A stretch of DNA of 64,000 nt from Phaseolus vulgaris (lineage: Eukaryota; Streptophyta; Magnoliopsida; Fabales; Fabaceae), in contig NC_023759.2 in NCBI RefSeq assembly GCF_000499845.2, positions 16,466,947-16,530,946 on the forward strand, read 5' to 3'. A model generated the notes under the pieces. It was not told the origin of the DNA and ran no database searches. It saw nothing but the letters and a program-made list of their open reading frames with translations. Shown here one piece after another: positions 35,289 to 47,180 of this stretch. The stretch's first letter is position 1, and each line of letters starts with the position of its first letter. Made by a program: the position numbers and the translations under genes.

Positions 35289-38200
35289 ATGAGAAAAATG
35301 AGAAGCAATCGCTCAAGTCCAGTTGCGCCCGTCGCTGCCGAAGGCGCCGCTGCCATGACCATGGCGCAGATGGCAGAGATGATGCGTTCGTTGCAGGCAA
35401 CTGTGGAAGCCTCACGCATAGAGCAGGCGAGAATGCATGAGGACCTGGTCGCCTCTCGCGCCAGGAATGAGGAGCTCAGCAAGGTGACTGAGGAGCTGCG
35501 TCAAGCTCTTCAGGAGCAGCAAGGGCGTTCTTCTGCTGAAGAGGTGGCGCCGTCATCGCCACCTCGCGTTTTCCCTATGCCTTTTGTTCAGGCGATTACT
35601 GACACGCCCATTCCTACGAGCGTGGTCCCTGTCAAGGTTGTCTTTACCGGCGTGGAGGATCCAGAGGCCCATCTGACCACGTTCCATACGCAGATGATGT
35701 TGTCGGGAGGGTCAGACGCCGTGTATTGCAAGATGTTCGTAAGCACGCTCCAGGGAACGGCGTTGGAGTGGTTTGTGAGTCTACCTAACGGTCACATAAC
35801 TAGTTTTTAGCAGTTCTCTAAGGTTTTCGTCGAGCAATACATCGTGAACAAGGCACCGCCCAGGGTGTCTTATGATCTGTTTGATATAAGGCAGTACCAG
35901 GGAGAGTCCCTCAGAGACTACCTGAATCACTTCGGAGCGCAGATGGTCAGATCGCCGGCTAAAGATGAAGAAATGCTAGTCTATGCATTCAAGAAGGGCG
36001 TGCTGCCAGGACCATTCTGCGAGGCCTTGATCAGGGCTCACCCTGCAACGTTTGCTGAGGTCAGGCGACTTGCGGTGGCTCACATCGCCGACGAAAGTGA
36101 GGTCGCCGAAAAGAGAGGGAGCGTGGCTCCCGCTAGGCCACGCGCCCAGACCAGGATCCAGCCGCAAAGGGTGCTGGAGACAGTGGCGGCGGCCAGGAGG
36201 GACCAAAGGACTTGCCAACCTTACGATAGGAGGAACAAGGGGAGGAGCCAGGGACGCCAGCAACCAGCACGCCGGGAATACAATCGCCCACCTAAGCACA
36301 AGTTTGTTATGGGATTGGCAGACCTGATCGCCATTCCCAATATATCTGCCAGGTTGAAAGCACCTGAGAAGGTGGGCGACAAGGTGCTGGGACCAAAGCC
36401 AGACGCCTGGTGTGAGTTTCACCAGGGCTTTGGCCACACTTTGGACTCGTGTTTTTCCTTAGGGTATCAGCTCGATGATCTGGTTAAGAGCGGGTTCCTA
36501 AACGACTATCTGCTGGATAGGAGGACGGGGGGAGCGTCGAGTTCCCAGCCAGCAGGTGGAGAAGCCCAGCAACACGAGATGCCTATCCACGGGGAAATCC
36601 ACACCATCGCAGGAGGCTTCTCAGGTGGTGGATGCACCGCATCGCAGAGGAAGAAGTACGCGCGGTCGGTGATGACAGTGGATATGTTTGAAGATCACTC
36701 GCCGAAGGTAGACATTACGTTCACCAAGCAGGATCTTCGGGACGTTGTGCCCCATGACAACGATCCCATAGTTATTTCGTTGGTTACGGCGGGAAGGAAG
36801 GTCCACCGAGTTCTGGTAGACCAGGGAAGTTCGGCAGACGTGATGTTCTGGCCGACTTTCACGCAACTGGAGTTGCCCCTTGACCAGCTAAGGCCCTATG
36901 GAGGGTGCCTATATGGGTTCGCTGGTGACCAGGTGGAGGTCAGGGGATATATTGAGCTGAGAACCACGTTTGCAGATGAGGCTGGTTCGAGGACGGAGAA
37001 AATCAAGTACCTCATCGTAAACGCTCCTTCAGCATATAACATCCTGTTGGGAAGGCCCACGCTTAACAGGATAGGCGCCATTCCGTCGACTCGGCACATG
37101 AAGGTAAAGTTGCCGTCTATGGAGGGGGTGGTGATCACGATCAAGTCTGATCAGAAAGAAGCGAAAAAGTGCTATGAGAATAGCCTGAAAAACAAGAGAT
37201 CAGTGAGTTATGTGACAACCACCCCACCTCCCGGCGTGAAGCCCAGATCGACGGTAGCGGACGAGACCGCCGGAAGGGACGTGGAGATGGTGGACGCTGA
37301 GCTAGTGGAGGGAAACGCTGGTCTGGAGGAGGAAGAGGCGCGGAATCGCCCTGAGGAAGCGAGAGAACAGGGAATCGCCAGGGCGGTGATCGCCCGAGAA
37401 TCCAGGCCAAAACCTGTCGAGCAGTGGCTCGAGAAAGAGATCGGGGGAAAAATCTTCAAGTTGGGAAGATCTCTGGAGGTTGAGCTCCAGGACCAGATCG
37501 CCAAGGTGATTGAGCGGCATCTGGACGTGTTTGCATGGTCCGCTTCGGACATGCCCGGGATTGATCCCGACTTCCTGTGCCATCATCTGGCGATGGACAG
37601 CTTGGTGAGACCAGTGCGACAAAGAAGAAGAAAGTTCAACGAAGAAAGGAGGCAGGCGATTAGAGATGAAACTCAGAAGCTCCTCGCTGCAGGCCACATC
37701 AGGGAGGTCCAATACCCTGAATGGCTGGCGAATGTCGTGCTGGTAAAGAAGAGTAACGAGAAATGGCGCATGTGCGTCGATTTCACCGACCTGAACAAAG
37801 CTTGCCCAAAGGATTCGTATCCTTTACCAAGCATAGACGCCCTGGTGGATAGTGCTGCGGGGTGTAAGCTGTTGAGCTTCCTGGATGCCTTCTCGGGGTA
37901 CAATCAGATTAAGATGCATCCCATGGACGAAGAGAAAACAGCCTTCATGACGGAGAGGTCGTGCTACTGCTACAAGGTGATGCCGTTTGGGCTGAAGAAC
38001 GCGGGGGCCACGTACCAGAGGCTGATGGATCGAGTACTTGCACCGATGCTGGGAAGGAACGTGCAAGCGTACGTCGAGGACATGGTCGTGACCTGGCCGG
38101 AAAAGAGCAAGCACGTTGCCGACTTGGAGGAATTGTTTACGACGATCGCCAAGTTCAAATTGAAGCTGAATCCAGAGAAATGTATTTTCGGCGTGGAAGC

Positions 38201-40726
38201 TGGGAAGTTTTTGGGTTTCCTCTTGACTGAAAGAGGCATAGAGGCCAACCCTGACAAGTGTGCCTCCATCCTGGCGATGAGGAGCCCAGCTACGGTGAAG
38301 GAGGTTCAACAGCTAACAGGTCGGATGGCAGCCCTGTCCCGCTTCGTGTCCGCTAGCGGAGAAAAGGGCCATCCCTATTTTCAGTGCTTGAGGCGCAACA
38401 ATAAGTTTGTGTGGACGAAAGAGTGCGAGGAAGCTTTCGCCAAGCTGAAGGAGTATCTGGCGAGCCCGCCGGTTCTGTGCAAACCGCTGGTGGGAACCCT
38501 CTCAGGTTGTATTTTGCTGTAACTGAGAGGGCGGTGAGTGCGGTGCTCGCCCAGGATCAAGATCAGGCTCAGAAGCCTATCTATTTTGTGAGCAAGGTGT
38601 TGCAGGGCCCCGAAACGAGATATCAGGCCCTGGAGAAGGCTGCGCTGGTTGTGGTATTTTCGGCGAGGAGGTTGCGCCACTACTTCCATAGCTTCACAAT
38701 ACTGGTGATGACTGACCTGCCCATCCAGAAGGTCTTGAAGAAGCCTGACGTTGCAGGAAGGATGGTGAAGTGGGCAGTAGAATTGTCAAAGTTTGATATC
38801 AAATATGAGCCCCGAGGCCCGATTAAGGAGCAAGTCTTTGCAGATTTCGTGGTCGAGCTCTCATCTGAGGCAACGCGAGTTGAAGGGGACGATTTCCGTT
38901 GGGTACTTTCGGTGGATGGATCGTCGAACCAGCAGGGCAGCGGTGCTGGAGTCATATTGGAAGGACCCAATGGCGTGTTGATCGAACAATCTCTGAGGTT
39001 TGCCTTCAAAGCCAGTAACAATCAAGCGGAGTATGAGGCGCTGATCGCCGGAATTTTGCTGGCCAAAGAGATGGGAGCTAGGGTGCTGATGGCTAAGAGT
39101 GACTCGCTGCTAGTCACAGGGCAAGTAACAGGCGAGTTCCAGGCTAAAGATCCACAAATGGCGGCCTATCTGGAATATGTGCAGGAGTTGAAGAGTTCTT
39201 TTGCCTCCTTTGAAGTAGTGCATGTGCCCAGAGAGCATAATGCCCGAGCTGACTTGCTAGCTAAGCTCGCCAGCTCAGGCAAGGGTGGTAGGCAGAGGAC
39301 GGTGATTCAAGAAACTCTGAAGACGCCGAGAGCATTTGTGGCAGATCACCTGGTCCTTCAGATCAGCAAGTCGACGGAGAAAGCCGCGAGAAGCCATAAG
39401 TCCCTGACGCAAGAAACTCTGAGATCGCCGAGAATTAGAGCTTGCCGGGGAGAGAAGGTGAACGTGATGCAGGTCTGCGCTACCCATGAGCCAGACACTT
39501 GGATAACCCAGTACAAGCGGTGCCTGGCGGATGGCCTTCTCCCGCTGGATCCGACTGAGGCTAGGAAGGTAAAGAAGAATTCTAGCAAGTACACCCTGAT
39601 TGATGGCGATCTGTACAGGTTTGGGTTCACTCACCCGCTCCTGGAATGTATACATGGCGAGAAGTGCACGAGAATCATGGCGGAGCTCCACGAAGGTATA
39701 TGCGGAAGCCACGTCGGGGGTCGAGCTCTGGCCGCGAGGACTCTCCGTGCAGGATACTACTGGCCATCCATGAGAGAAGATTGCAAGAAGTATGCCCAAT
39801 GTTGCAAACAATGCCAGCAGCACGCCGATTGGCATAAGGCGCCTCCCGAGGAGTTGAAGTCGATCTATAGCCCTTGGCCGTTTCATACCTGGGGAATCGA
39901 CATCCTGGGACCTTTCCCGCTGGCGATCAGGCAGATGAAGTACTTGGTGGTGGCGATTGAATATTTCACCAAGTGGATCGAAGCAGAACCAGTGGCCCAG
40001 ATCACCGCACACAAGATCGAAGGTTTCGTGTGGAAGAACATCGTGTGCCGGTTTGGAGTGCCTAAACGCCTGGTGTCGGATAATGGGACTCAGTTTGCAA
40101 GCCACCTGTTGAAGAAGCTCTGCGAAGGGGTGGGAATTCAACAAGTGTTTGCATCCGTCGAGCACCCTCAGACAAATGGCCAGGTGGAGTCCGCTAATCG
40201 GGTGTTGTTGAGAGGTTTGAAGAGAAGGCTAGAAAAAGCCAAGGGAAGCTGGGCTGAGGAGGTGCCCCGTATAGTCTGGGCATACCACACCACCGAGCAG
40301 TCAGGAACCCATGAGACCCCGTTCAGTTTGGTCTATGGGTGTGATGCGATGATTCCAGTAGAGATCCAGGAGAGCTCGCCGAGATTCTAGAACTATGTAG
40401 AGGAAGACTCGAATGAAGAGAGAAGGCTGAACCTGGATCTACTGGACGAGGTCAGGGAAGAGGCGAGACTGAAAGCTGAGGCGGTGAAGAGAAGGATTGA
40501 ACGAAGGTACAACTCGAAGGTGATGCCAAGGCAATTTAGAGAAGGTGACCTGGTGATGAGAAAAGCCCACCAGTACGAGATGGAGAATAAACTGTCGCCC
40601 AAGTGGACTGGACCGTTCAGGATAACCGAGGTGCTCGGGAACGGCGCCTACCGCTTAGAAACGCTGGAAGGAGGGGCGATCCCTCGCACTTGGAACGCCA
40701 CGCACTTGAAGTTGTATTACAGTTGA
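35289..40726 (+). pseudogene. gag-pol polyprotein of copy B (two stops, one frameshift, RT YVED)
   Basis: Start ATG 35289 (MRKMRSNRSSP). The domain order is as in copy A: coiled-coil gag, knuckle CEFHQGFGHTLDSC near 36412, protease DQGSSADVM near 36823, RT, RNase H, the second RNase H-like domain (WVLSVDGSS near 38902), and integrase ending HLKLYYS. Damage: CAG-to-TAG at 35808-35810 within gag; loss of one C at about 38500 between RT and RNase H; CAG-to-TAG at 40388-40390 near the integrase end. The RT catalytic box reads YVED (GAG at 38076-38078) where A and C have YVDD; loss of the first Asp should abolish polymerisation. The long frame 35844-38522 spans the rest of gag, protease and RT. 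Confidence 0.95.
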
Positions 40727-40977
40727 GAACTTTTGTAAGTAAAGGCAAACACAAAAGTTACATTACAAGGTCTCTGATAAAACAGTTTGAAGGGGGCACT
40801 CTTTTTTCCCTAAGGAGGGTTTTTAATGAGGCCACCCAATAAAAGAAGAGTTTACGAAGTATAAGGCGTTTTCAGATTGCATGCTTGCTGTTTTCCAAAA
40901 AGTTTTGAAGAAAGACCTTGTCACTTATACGTGACTTAAGGCGAGTAAAGGTATATTGCATGCTTTCTAAAAAGTTT
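40727..40977 (+). other. Start of the 3' untranslated region of copy B
   Basis: Non-coding, with the conserved GTTTGAAGGGGGCACTC and TTTTTAATGAGGCCACC block. Confidence 0.5.
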
Positions 40978-41656
40978 TTAAGTCCTCATCGTTTTTCAGC
41001 GATTGGAGGCATCAGTTAAAGTTTTAAGTCCTCATCGTTTTTCGGCGATTGGAGGCATCAGTTAAAGTTTTTAAGTCCTCATCGTCTTTCGGCGATCGGA
41101 GGCACCAGTTAAAAGACCTCAACGCCCTCGCGCGTCCTGAGGCAAGTTAAAGACCTCCTCGCCGTCGAGCGAGTGCAGGCGAGAAAGAGTAAAAGTCCTC
41201 AGTGTTCCTGGGGGCGAGAAGATGTAACCCCTGGGGCAATGTAGAGGCAAGTAAAAGACCTCCTCGCCGTCGAGCGAGTGCAGGCGAGAAAGAGTGAAAG
41301 TCCTCAGTGTTTCTGGGGGCGAGAAGATGTAACCCCTGGGGCAATGTAGAGGCAAGTGAAAGTCCTCAGTGTTTCTGGGGGCGAGAAGATGTAACCCCTG
41401 GGGCAATGTAGAGGCACAAGTGAAAGTCCTCAGTGTTTCTGGGGGCGAGAAGATGTAACCCCTGGGGCAATGTAGAGGCACCAGTAAAAGTCCTCAGTGT
41501 TTCTAGGGGGGGAGGAGACGTAACCCCTGGGGCAATGTAGAGGCACGATTTAAAGACCTTCTCGCCTATGAGCGAGTTCAGGCGAGTTAAAGACCTTCTC
41601 GCCTATGAGTGAGTTCAGGCAAGATAAAATCCTTCTCGTCTCGAACGAGTTCAGGT
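40978..41656 (+). repeat. Tandem repeats in the 3' region of copy B
   Basis: Three units of about 45 bp with CCTCATCGTTTTTCGGCGAT are followed by about five units of about 60 bp containing CCTCAGTGTTTCTGGGGGCG, AGATGTAACCCCTGGGG and GCAATGTAGAGGCA. These are mixed with units CTCCTCGCCGTCGAGCGAG and end with AAAGACCTTCTCGCC units. The unit types are those of copy A, but the number and order differ. Confidence 0.9.
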
Positions 41657-42260
41657 ACGGTGTAGAGGGTGGAAGAAGTTCTGAGGGTGGCTAAGGTAGG
41701 TTCGAAGAGAACGCCTAGCCACCCGGTCTCTTGCTCTGAAGCACAAGGAGGCAGAGAAGGATCCGAAAGGCATCTCTACCCCCAGATCAAAGAGCAAGGG
41801 CCAAGGCGTGAAGCCAGAGAGAAGCTGATCGCCAAGAGTTTCTGGTGACCAGGAAAAGTTCAAACAGTGGCGAAAAAGTTAAAAGACCCGTTTTGATGGA
41901 GCAGATCGGGTGAAGCAGTGTCTAAGCCGGTGGCTGAGTCAAAGTTTGTTGCTTAAGGTATCATTTTACGCTAAGGGTTATTGCCTTAAGTTACGAGTTG
42001 ATAAATGTGGTTATTATTCGAAGTTGAGATGGTTCGAAACAGCCAAGTACAAGATCATGCCTACGAGATTACTGAGTTATTTTGTTGAAAGTAAAACAAG
42101 CCAGGAAAGTTGAAGCGATTAAGGAAATCATAAGAGGAAAAACGTAGACTTTGTCGTTAACAGTGAATATCAATTCAAAACATATATACGAAAGGACATA
42201 AAGTCTATTACAAGTTATAATGCAAGGGAGAGTATGAAAGCAATGGATGAATTAGATTGA
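41657..42260. other. Spacer between the convergent genes of copy B
   Basis: No gene seen; it should hold the 3' untranslated region of the antisense gene. The GGATCCGAAAGGC block (about 41759) is shared with A and C. Confidence 0.5.
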
Positions 42261-44920
42261 TCAGTCTTCGGCGGGCACCACTTTTCCATCCACCACTTCA
42301 TTATCCAGCGACACCATGCTGAGATCCAGGTCGGGGAACAAGCAGGCAAATTGTTCCCGTGCAGCTTCGAATCCAGCAGCCAGAATTTGAGCAGAGTTTA
42401 GCTTGAGTTCTTCGATCTGCTTCTGAAGTTCCTCAATCCGCTTCTTGAGATCTTCAGTTTGCTCTTTCAGCTCTTTATTCTGTTGCTCCAGCTCTTCAAC
42501 CTGCTTCTTGAGTTGTTCGTTGATCTCTTGAGCCTGGAGAAGGTCTTCAGCAACCTTCTTGGATTCCGCTTGCACTTGGGCCAATTCAGCAGCTACCTTT
42601 CCCTTCTCTTCGTTGGCTTCGGCGAGATCAGCTATGGCGTCGTCCCTTGCCTTTTCCACCTGCCCAAGGAGGGTCTCTCGGTCGGCTGACCTTTTCTCTA
42701 GTTTTTGCACCTTGACGGCGTCGGCCTTCATGAGAGCCTCCAGGTCAGCCACCTTGACGCGGTAAGGCACAATCTTGCTCTCTAGTTCGATCTTTTCTTG
42801 AGCAAGCTGTTGCACTTTGTGGCGGAGATCAGTGGCCTCTTTGCGCGCCAACCTGAGCTCGGTGCTCATTGCGTCCTCCACTCGGGAGTGTTCAATCTCC
42901 GCCAGCGTCAAGTTGAAAGACAACTTCTCCACCTCAACCCTCATGGTGCTGTTCTCGGTCTTGAGGTTGAAGAGGTCGTCTTGGAGCCTCCTAGTAGAGC
43001 TTTCCACAGCTCTGGTGATGATGGTTGGGATGTCTTCTGCTATCGTCTTTAGCTTAGCAGATAGAGGCTCCCACATCCTCGTGACCTCAAGGGGGAGGTT
43101 TGCTGCTTGTAGAGGCACCAGAGGCGCTGTGGGGGCCTGTTGTGGGTTTTCGTCGCCACCTTCCTTAGCTGGTTCTTCAGCGGGCGCTTCTCGGCGTGGT
43201 GACGGCATCGGGGATTCGGTGATCAGAATCGGTGAGGTATGAGCGACCTCATCCCCGATTGGAGCAACCTCTGCGGCTGAGGCATTCGAAGGGGGACCCC
43301 CTCCCGCTGATACATGTGGCGTGGAGGCGCTCAGGGGGTCCTCCATGAAGTTTGGCTCTTGGGCCTCAACCGCAGGCGGCGCAGTGGCTAGCGGGATAGC
43401 TTGGACTGGTGAAATAGGAGCTTGTGGGGGTGGCGATGATGGAGGAGGAGCAGGTGTGGATGGTGGCGTTGACGAGGGAAGAGGGGGTGGTGCAGGTGGT
43501 GAAGAAGGTGCCACCCTTTTCCTCTTTGTAACGAGGCCATCCTCAGTGACCTCGTCATCTTCTTCCTCATCCTCTTGGACTATCTGGGGAGCCTTCCTCT
43601 TAGCCCTCTTAAGGACGAGTTTCTTCCGCTGGGCGGCGGGTTGGACGTCGGAGGGTGCTGGGCCCTTAGGTGGCGATCGGCCCTGAGTGGCGGCGATCTC
43701 CACCATAGAGTTTGGCACTGTTTGAGAGCCCGTCGCCAGCCCGTGGGTTCGGGCGAGCGCCCTCAATTCAGCAAGCATGCCCTTGCCCAACATGTTATCT
43801 GCATGGAACGAAAATGCATGGGTTAACTCAAAAAGAAAATGAGTGCATAAGGTGGTATGCAGTAAAGCAGGTGATCGGTGCAGGAAAAATAAAACCAAAG
43901 TCTTGCGCATAACGCACAAGACGCCCAGAAACAGTCAAATAGAAGCAGTATTAAAACAACAGTTTAAATGTTCTAACCTATTCGAATTTCGAGTTGGTCC
44001 TCGTAGAATTCAAAGCAGATCAGGGTGGTGGTAAGGAAGGTGATGTTGGCATCCGCGACCCTTTTCCAGAAAAGGCAGAGATCTCGGTCCAACGATCCCA
44101 TGCTGTCAGGACTTCTGGATCTCCTGAAACAGCTCTTGGACTCTTTCTTCCCCTTGTCCACCCAATACAAGGGGAAGCCGTCGAGTAGGGAGTCGTCCTT
44201 GTCGTTGGGGCGCACTTGGACGAACTTCCCTTTCCAGTCCTTGTAGGATTGCTGGAAGATGGAGAAGATTCACCTCCCAGCAATCGCATTCAAGCTAACC
44301 CACAGGCGGTCTCCTGGGTGCTTGGCTTCGAAGAGGAATAAAAATACGTCCACGGATGCGGGCAACCCCAGATGGTCGCACATCACTTGGAATGCTCGCA
44401 CGAACGCCCAGCTGTTGGGATGGAGCTGGGCGGCGGCGATGTTAAGCTCGGTAAGGAGTTCCCTTTCGAAACGGGTGAAAGGGAACTTGAGCTTCACCTT
44501 CTTGAGTAAGGTCGTGTAGACGAAGCAGAAGGGCCCGTCGGCACTCACCTTGTCATCAGCACAAACAGGCAGATCGGGGGGGCAAGGTAGCACTATCATC
44601 TTTTCGTCGTGCTCCTTATGAAATGATTGATGAAGCTCATCCCCCTTAGTCAGCCGCAAAACTGCTCCCGCAGTGTTCACAGAAGATGTCTCCCTCAGAA
44701 GGGTCGAGTTGGCCCAGGGATACAAGGTTTTGAAGTCTGGCAAGGGAACGGGGGCTCCTCCGGCGATAGGTGGAGTCGCCTGGGCCAGGTTAGGGCGGGA
44801 AGACGCAGGCCTCTCAGCCTGGGAAGATGAAGCGCCACGAACTCGTGGTGGGTCGTGTGCTTGAGAAGGGGGGTTTCTTGATGAAGGAGGAGGATTCGGG
44901 GTGATCTTTGTGCGAGTCAT
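42261..44920 (-). pseudogene. Antisense gene of copy B: gypsy-associated domain, basic Pro-rich linker, coiled coil (one stop)
   Basis: Start ATG 44920-44918 (MTRTKITPNPPP), eight bases after a likely 5'-UTR intron acceptor. Exon 1 runs to 43978 (residues 1-314) and has a Pro/Ser-rich N-terminus, then the domain with PVCADDK, FCFVYTTLLKKVKLKFPFT, HPNSWAFVRAFQVMCDHLG and SILSIFQQSYKDWKGKF. Intron 43977-43799 (179 bp; GT donor, ATGCAG acceptor) joins ..RI to DNMLGKGMLAELRALA. Exon 2 has a basic patch RKKLVLKRAKRKAP (nuclear-localisation-like), an acidic run, a Pro-rich linker, then about 250 residues of heptad-rich coiled coil ending VVPAED. Total length is 827 codons. The only break is TGA at 44272-44270 within exon 1, where A and C encode Ser. 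The exon 1 domain resembles the plant Transposase_28 family. The function is unknown; a regulatory or assembly role in the element is a guess. Confidence 0.85.
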
Positions 44921-45527
44921 TGTTGCAGCTGCAAAGGAAGAAGAAAAGGAAAAATGATCAGGGGTTACAAAGGCTGACTCGATCATGGAAGGAAGGTGAA
45001 AAACGAACGAACGTAGGTTCGTTGCGATGATTGACGAAGCCCTAAGTTACGTAGAAGGAGAAATGGAAAAAGCAACCCACAGCGTATGCACCAGGCAGTT
45101 ACAGGATGATGCGAATCGGTTAAAATGACAAGAAAGACCAGCAGAAGAAGGAAAGTAGGTACCTTTTGATGATCAGGAAGACGATGAAGGTTGATGGTGA
45201 TTCAGAATGTTGGAGAGTGCTGAGAGTTTTTTTTTTGCAGAAGAAGGTTAGAGCGTTCGTGAATGTGAGGGAAAGTGATGGAACAGTGTTGAGTGAAAAT
45301 GGGTTTAAGAGTTTTTTCGAAAATGGGTTTGGGAAGCGCAAACGATGATTGAACGTAACCGTTGATGAAGCCACGTGTCGAGTGATGGACGAGGGGTTTG
45401 GTGGAGCGTCAGAGCAGCAGAAAGTACAACCGCTTGGAATTCTGCGTCAGTGCCACGTAGATCGGTGTTGACGTGACTCTTTCAGTCTTTTCGCTAGACA
45501 AGTCTTCGCTTAAGACTGGGGGGCTTG
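44921..45527 (-). other. 5' region and 5'-UTR intron of the copy B antisense gene; polypurine tract
   Basis: Likely intron 45162-44929 (234 bp; donor CAAAAG/GTACC, acceptor TTTGCAG). On the plus strand GACTGGGGGGCTTG just before 45528 is the polypurine tract. No clear TATA box for the antisense gene. Confidence 0.6.
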
Positions 45528-46326
45528 TGTACCGCCCTGGTAGTCGGAAGTGATGATGTGGCGTCAAGCTACAGTATAGGCGTGTTGACAAGGCGCCAGG
45601 TTAGCAGAAAGGAAGGAAGTCGGGGGGCTCGTGAAGTCGCCAGTTATTAAGTTGGCGTGTTCCGATCTCCAGCATACCAGAACCGGCGATCACCCGGTTA
45701 AAGATGAAGTCGCCAGATGTAAACTCAGGCGACCTAGTGATTGGAGATCGCCAGAGCAAGCACATCGCCAGAGATGAAGGTGGTGCAGATTATGAAGGCG
45801 GCCGGCGAGACCACAGGGAAGGTGTACGAAGGCACCCTAACTCGCCAGTTCCAGTAGAGATCGCACTCCCAAGTTGGCTATGTACTGGGCAGTACCATGC
45901 ATAGGTAACTTAGCAAAACGAGAGTAGAAGCAGCGCCCAAGTCAAGGAGGCTCCAGATGATGGCACGTGTACAGTTGGATGCGAGCCACGTGTCCAGGTC
46001 TGTAACTGCCAGGAGAGAGAAAGTAACCAGGTATATAAGAGTTCTCAACGAACTTTCTGAGGTACGCACGTTCAGATTATACTCTTTACGCTTACGAGTC
46101 ATAGAGCTTACTGTGAGAGAGGATTTGCACGGTTCTTGTTTCTCTTAGTATTTGGTGATTCGGTCACTGACTTGGGCGTTGGAGTGCGATCGGCCGTAGC
46201 GGCGCCGCTCTGTTTCTTTTGCAGGTTCTTGAGGTGGATCTCGTAGAGGAACGAAGGTTTGAAGCGGTGCACACGTCGATCCTTTGACGAGGCAGTTTCT
46301 AGCGTTCTGGTCAACAGGCGGGATCA
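45528..46326 (+). repeat. Middle LTR of copy B
   Basis: 799 bp, TGTACCGCC to GGCGGGATCA. It differs from the first LTR at about 15 sites by eye, against about 7 between the first and third. It is followed directly by GTAGC, which also begins the equivalent internal sequence at 44587. Confidence 0.95.
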
Positions 46327-47180
46327 GTAGCACTATCATCTTTTCGTCGTGCTCCTTATGAAATGATTGATGAAGCTCATCCCCCTTAGTCAGCCGCAAA
46401 ACTGCTCCCGCAGTGTTCACAGAAGATGTCTCCCTCAGAAGGGTCGAGTTGGCCCAGGGATACAAGGTTTTGAAGTCTGGCAAGGGAACGGGGGCTCCTC
46501 CGGCGATAGGTGGAGTCGCCTGGGCCAGGTTAGGGCGGGAAGACGCAGGCCTCTCAGCCTGGGAAGATGAAGCGCCACGAACTCGTGGTGGGTCGTGTGC
46601 TTGAGAAGGGGGGTTTCTTGATGAAGGAGGAGGATTCGGGGTGATCTTTGTGCGAGTCATTGTTGCAGCTGCAAAGGAAGAAGAAAAGGAAAAATGATCA
46701 GGGGTTACAAAGGCTGACTCGATCATGGAAGGAAGGTGAAAAACGAACGAACGTAGGTTCGTTGCGATGATTGACGAAGCCCTAAGTTACGTAGAAGGAG
46801 AAATGGAAAAAGCAACCCACAGCGTATGCACCAGGCAGTTACAGGATGATGCGAATCGGTTAAAATGCAAGAAAGACAAGCAGAAGAAGGAAAAAGAAGG
46901 TTAGAGCGTTCGTGAATGCGAGGGAAAGTGATGGAACAGTGTTGAGTGAAAATGGGTTTAAGAGTTTTTTCGAAAATGGGTTTGGGAAGCGCAAACGATG
47001 ATTGAAGGTAACCGTTGATGAAGCCACGTGTCGAGTGATGGACAAGGGGTTTGGTGGAGCGTCAGAGCAGCAGAAAGTACAACCGCTTGGAATTCTGCGT
47101 CAGTGCCACGTAGACCGGTGTTGACGTGACTCTTTCAGTCTTTTCGCTAGACAAGTCTTCGCTTAAGATTGGGGGGCTTG
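46327..47180 (+). repeat. Second copy of the 3' internal segment of copy B
   Basis: It repeats 44587-45527 with few differences: antisense exon 1 start (MTRTKITPN.. down to HDEKMIVL, 46656-46327 minus strand), 5'-UTR intron, promoter region and polypurine tract. About 87 bp are missing near 46890, where a GCAGAAGAAGG direct repeat flanks the lost part in the first copy; the loss removes the 5'-UTR intron donor. The antisense reading frame here runs straight into the middle LTR, so it is dead. Confidence 0.93.

Noticed and set aside
41119..41481. Repetitive open frame on the minus strand with LHCPRGYIFSPPETLRTF
   Set aside because: It is only a translation of the 60 bp tandem repeats and has no counterpart frame in A or C.
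43321..43686. Gly-rich frame opposite the Pro-rich linker of the antisense gene in B (also 53908-54390 in C)
   Set aside because: Complement of a proline-rich coding region; a low-complexity shadow.
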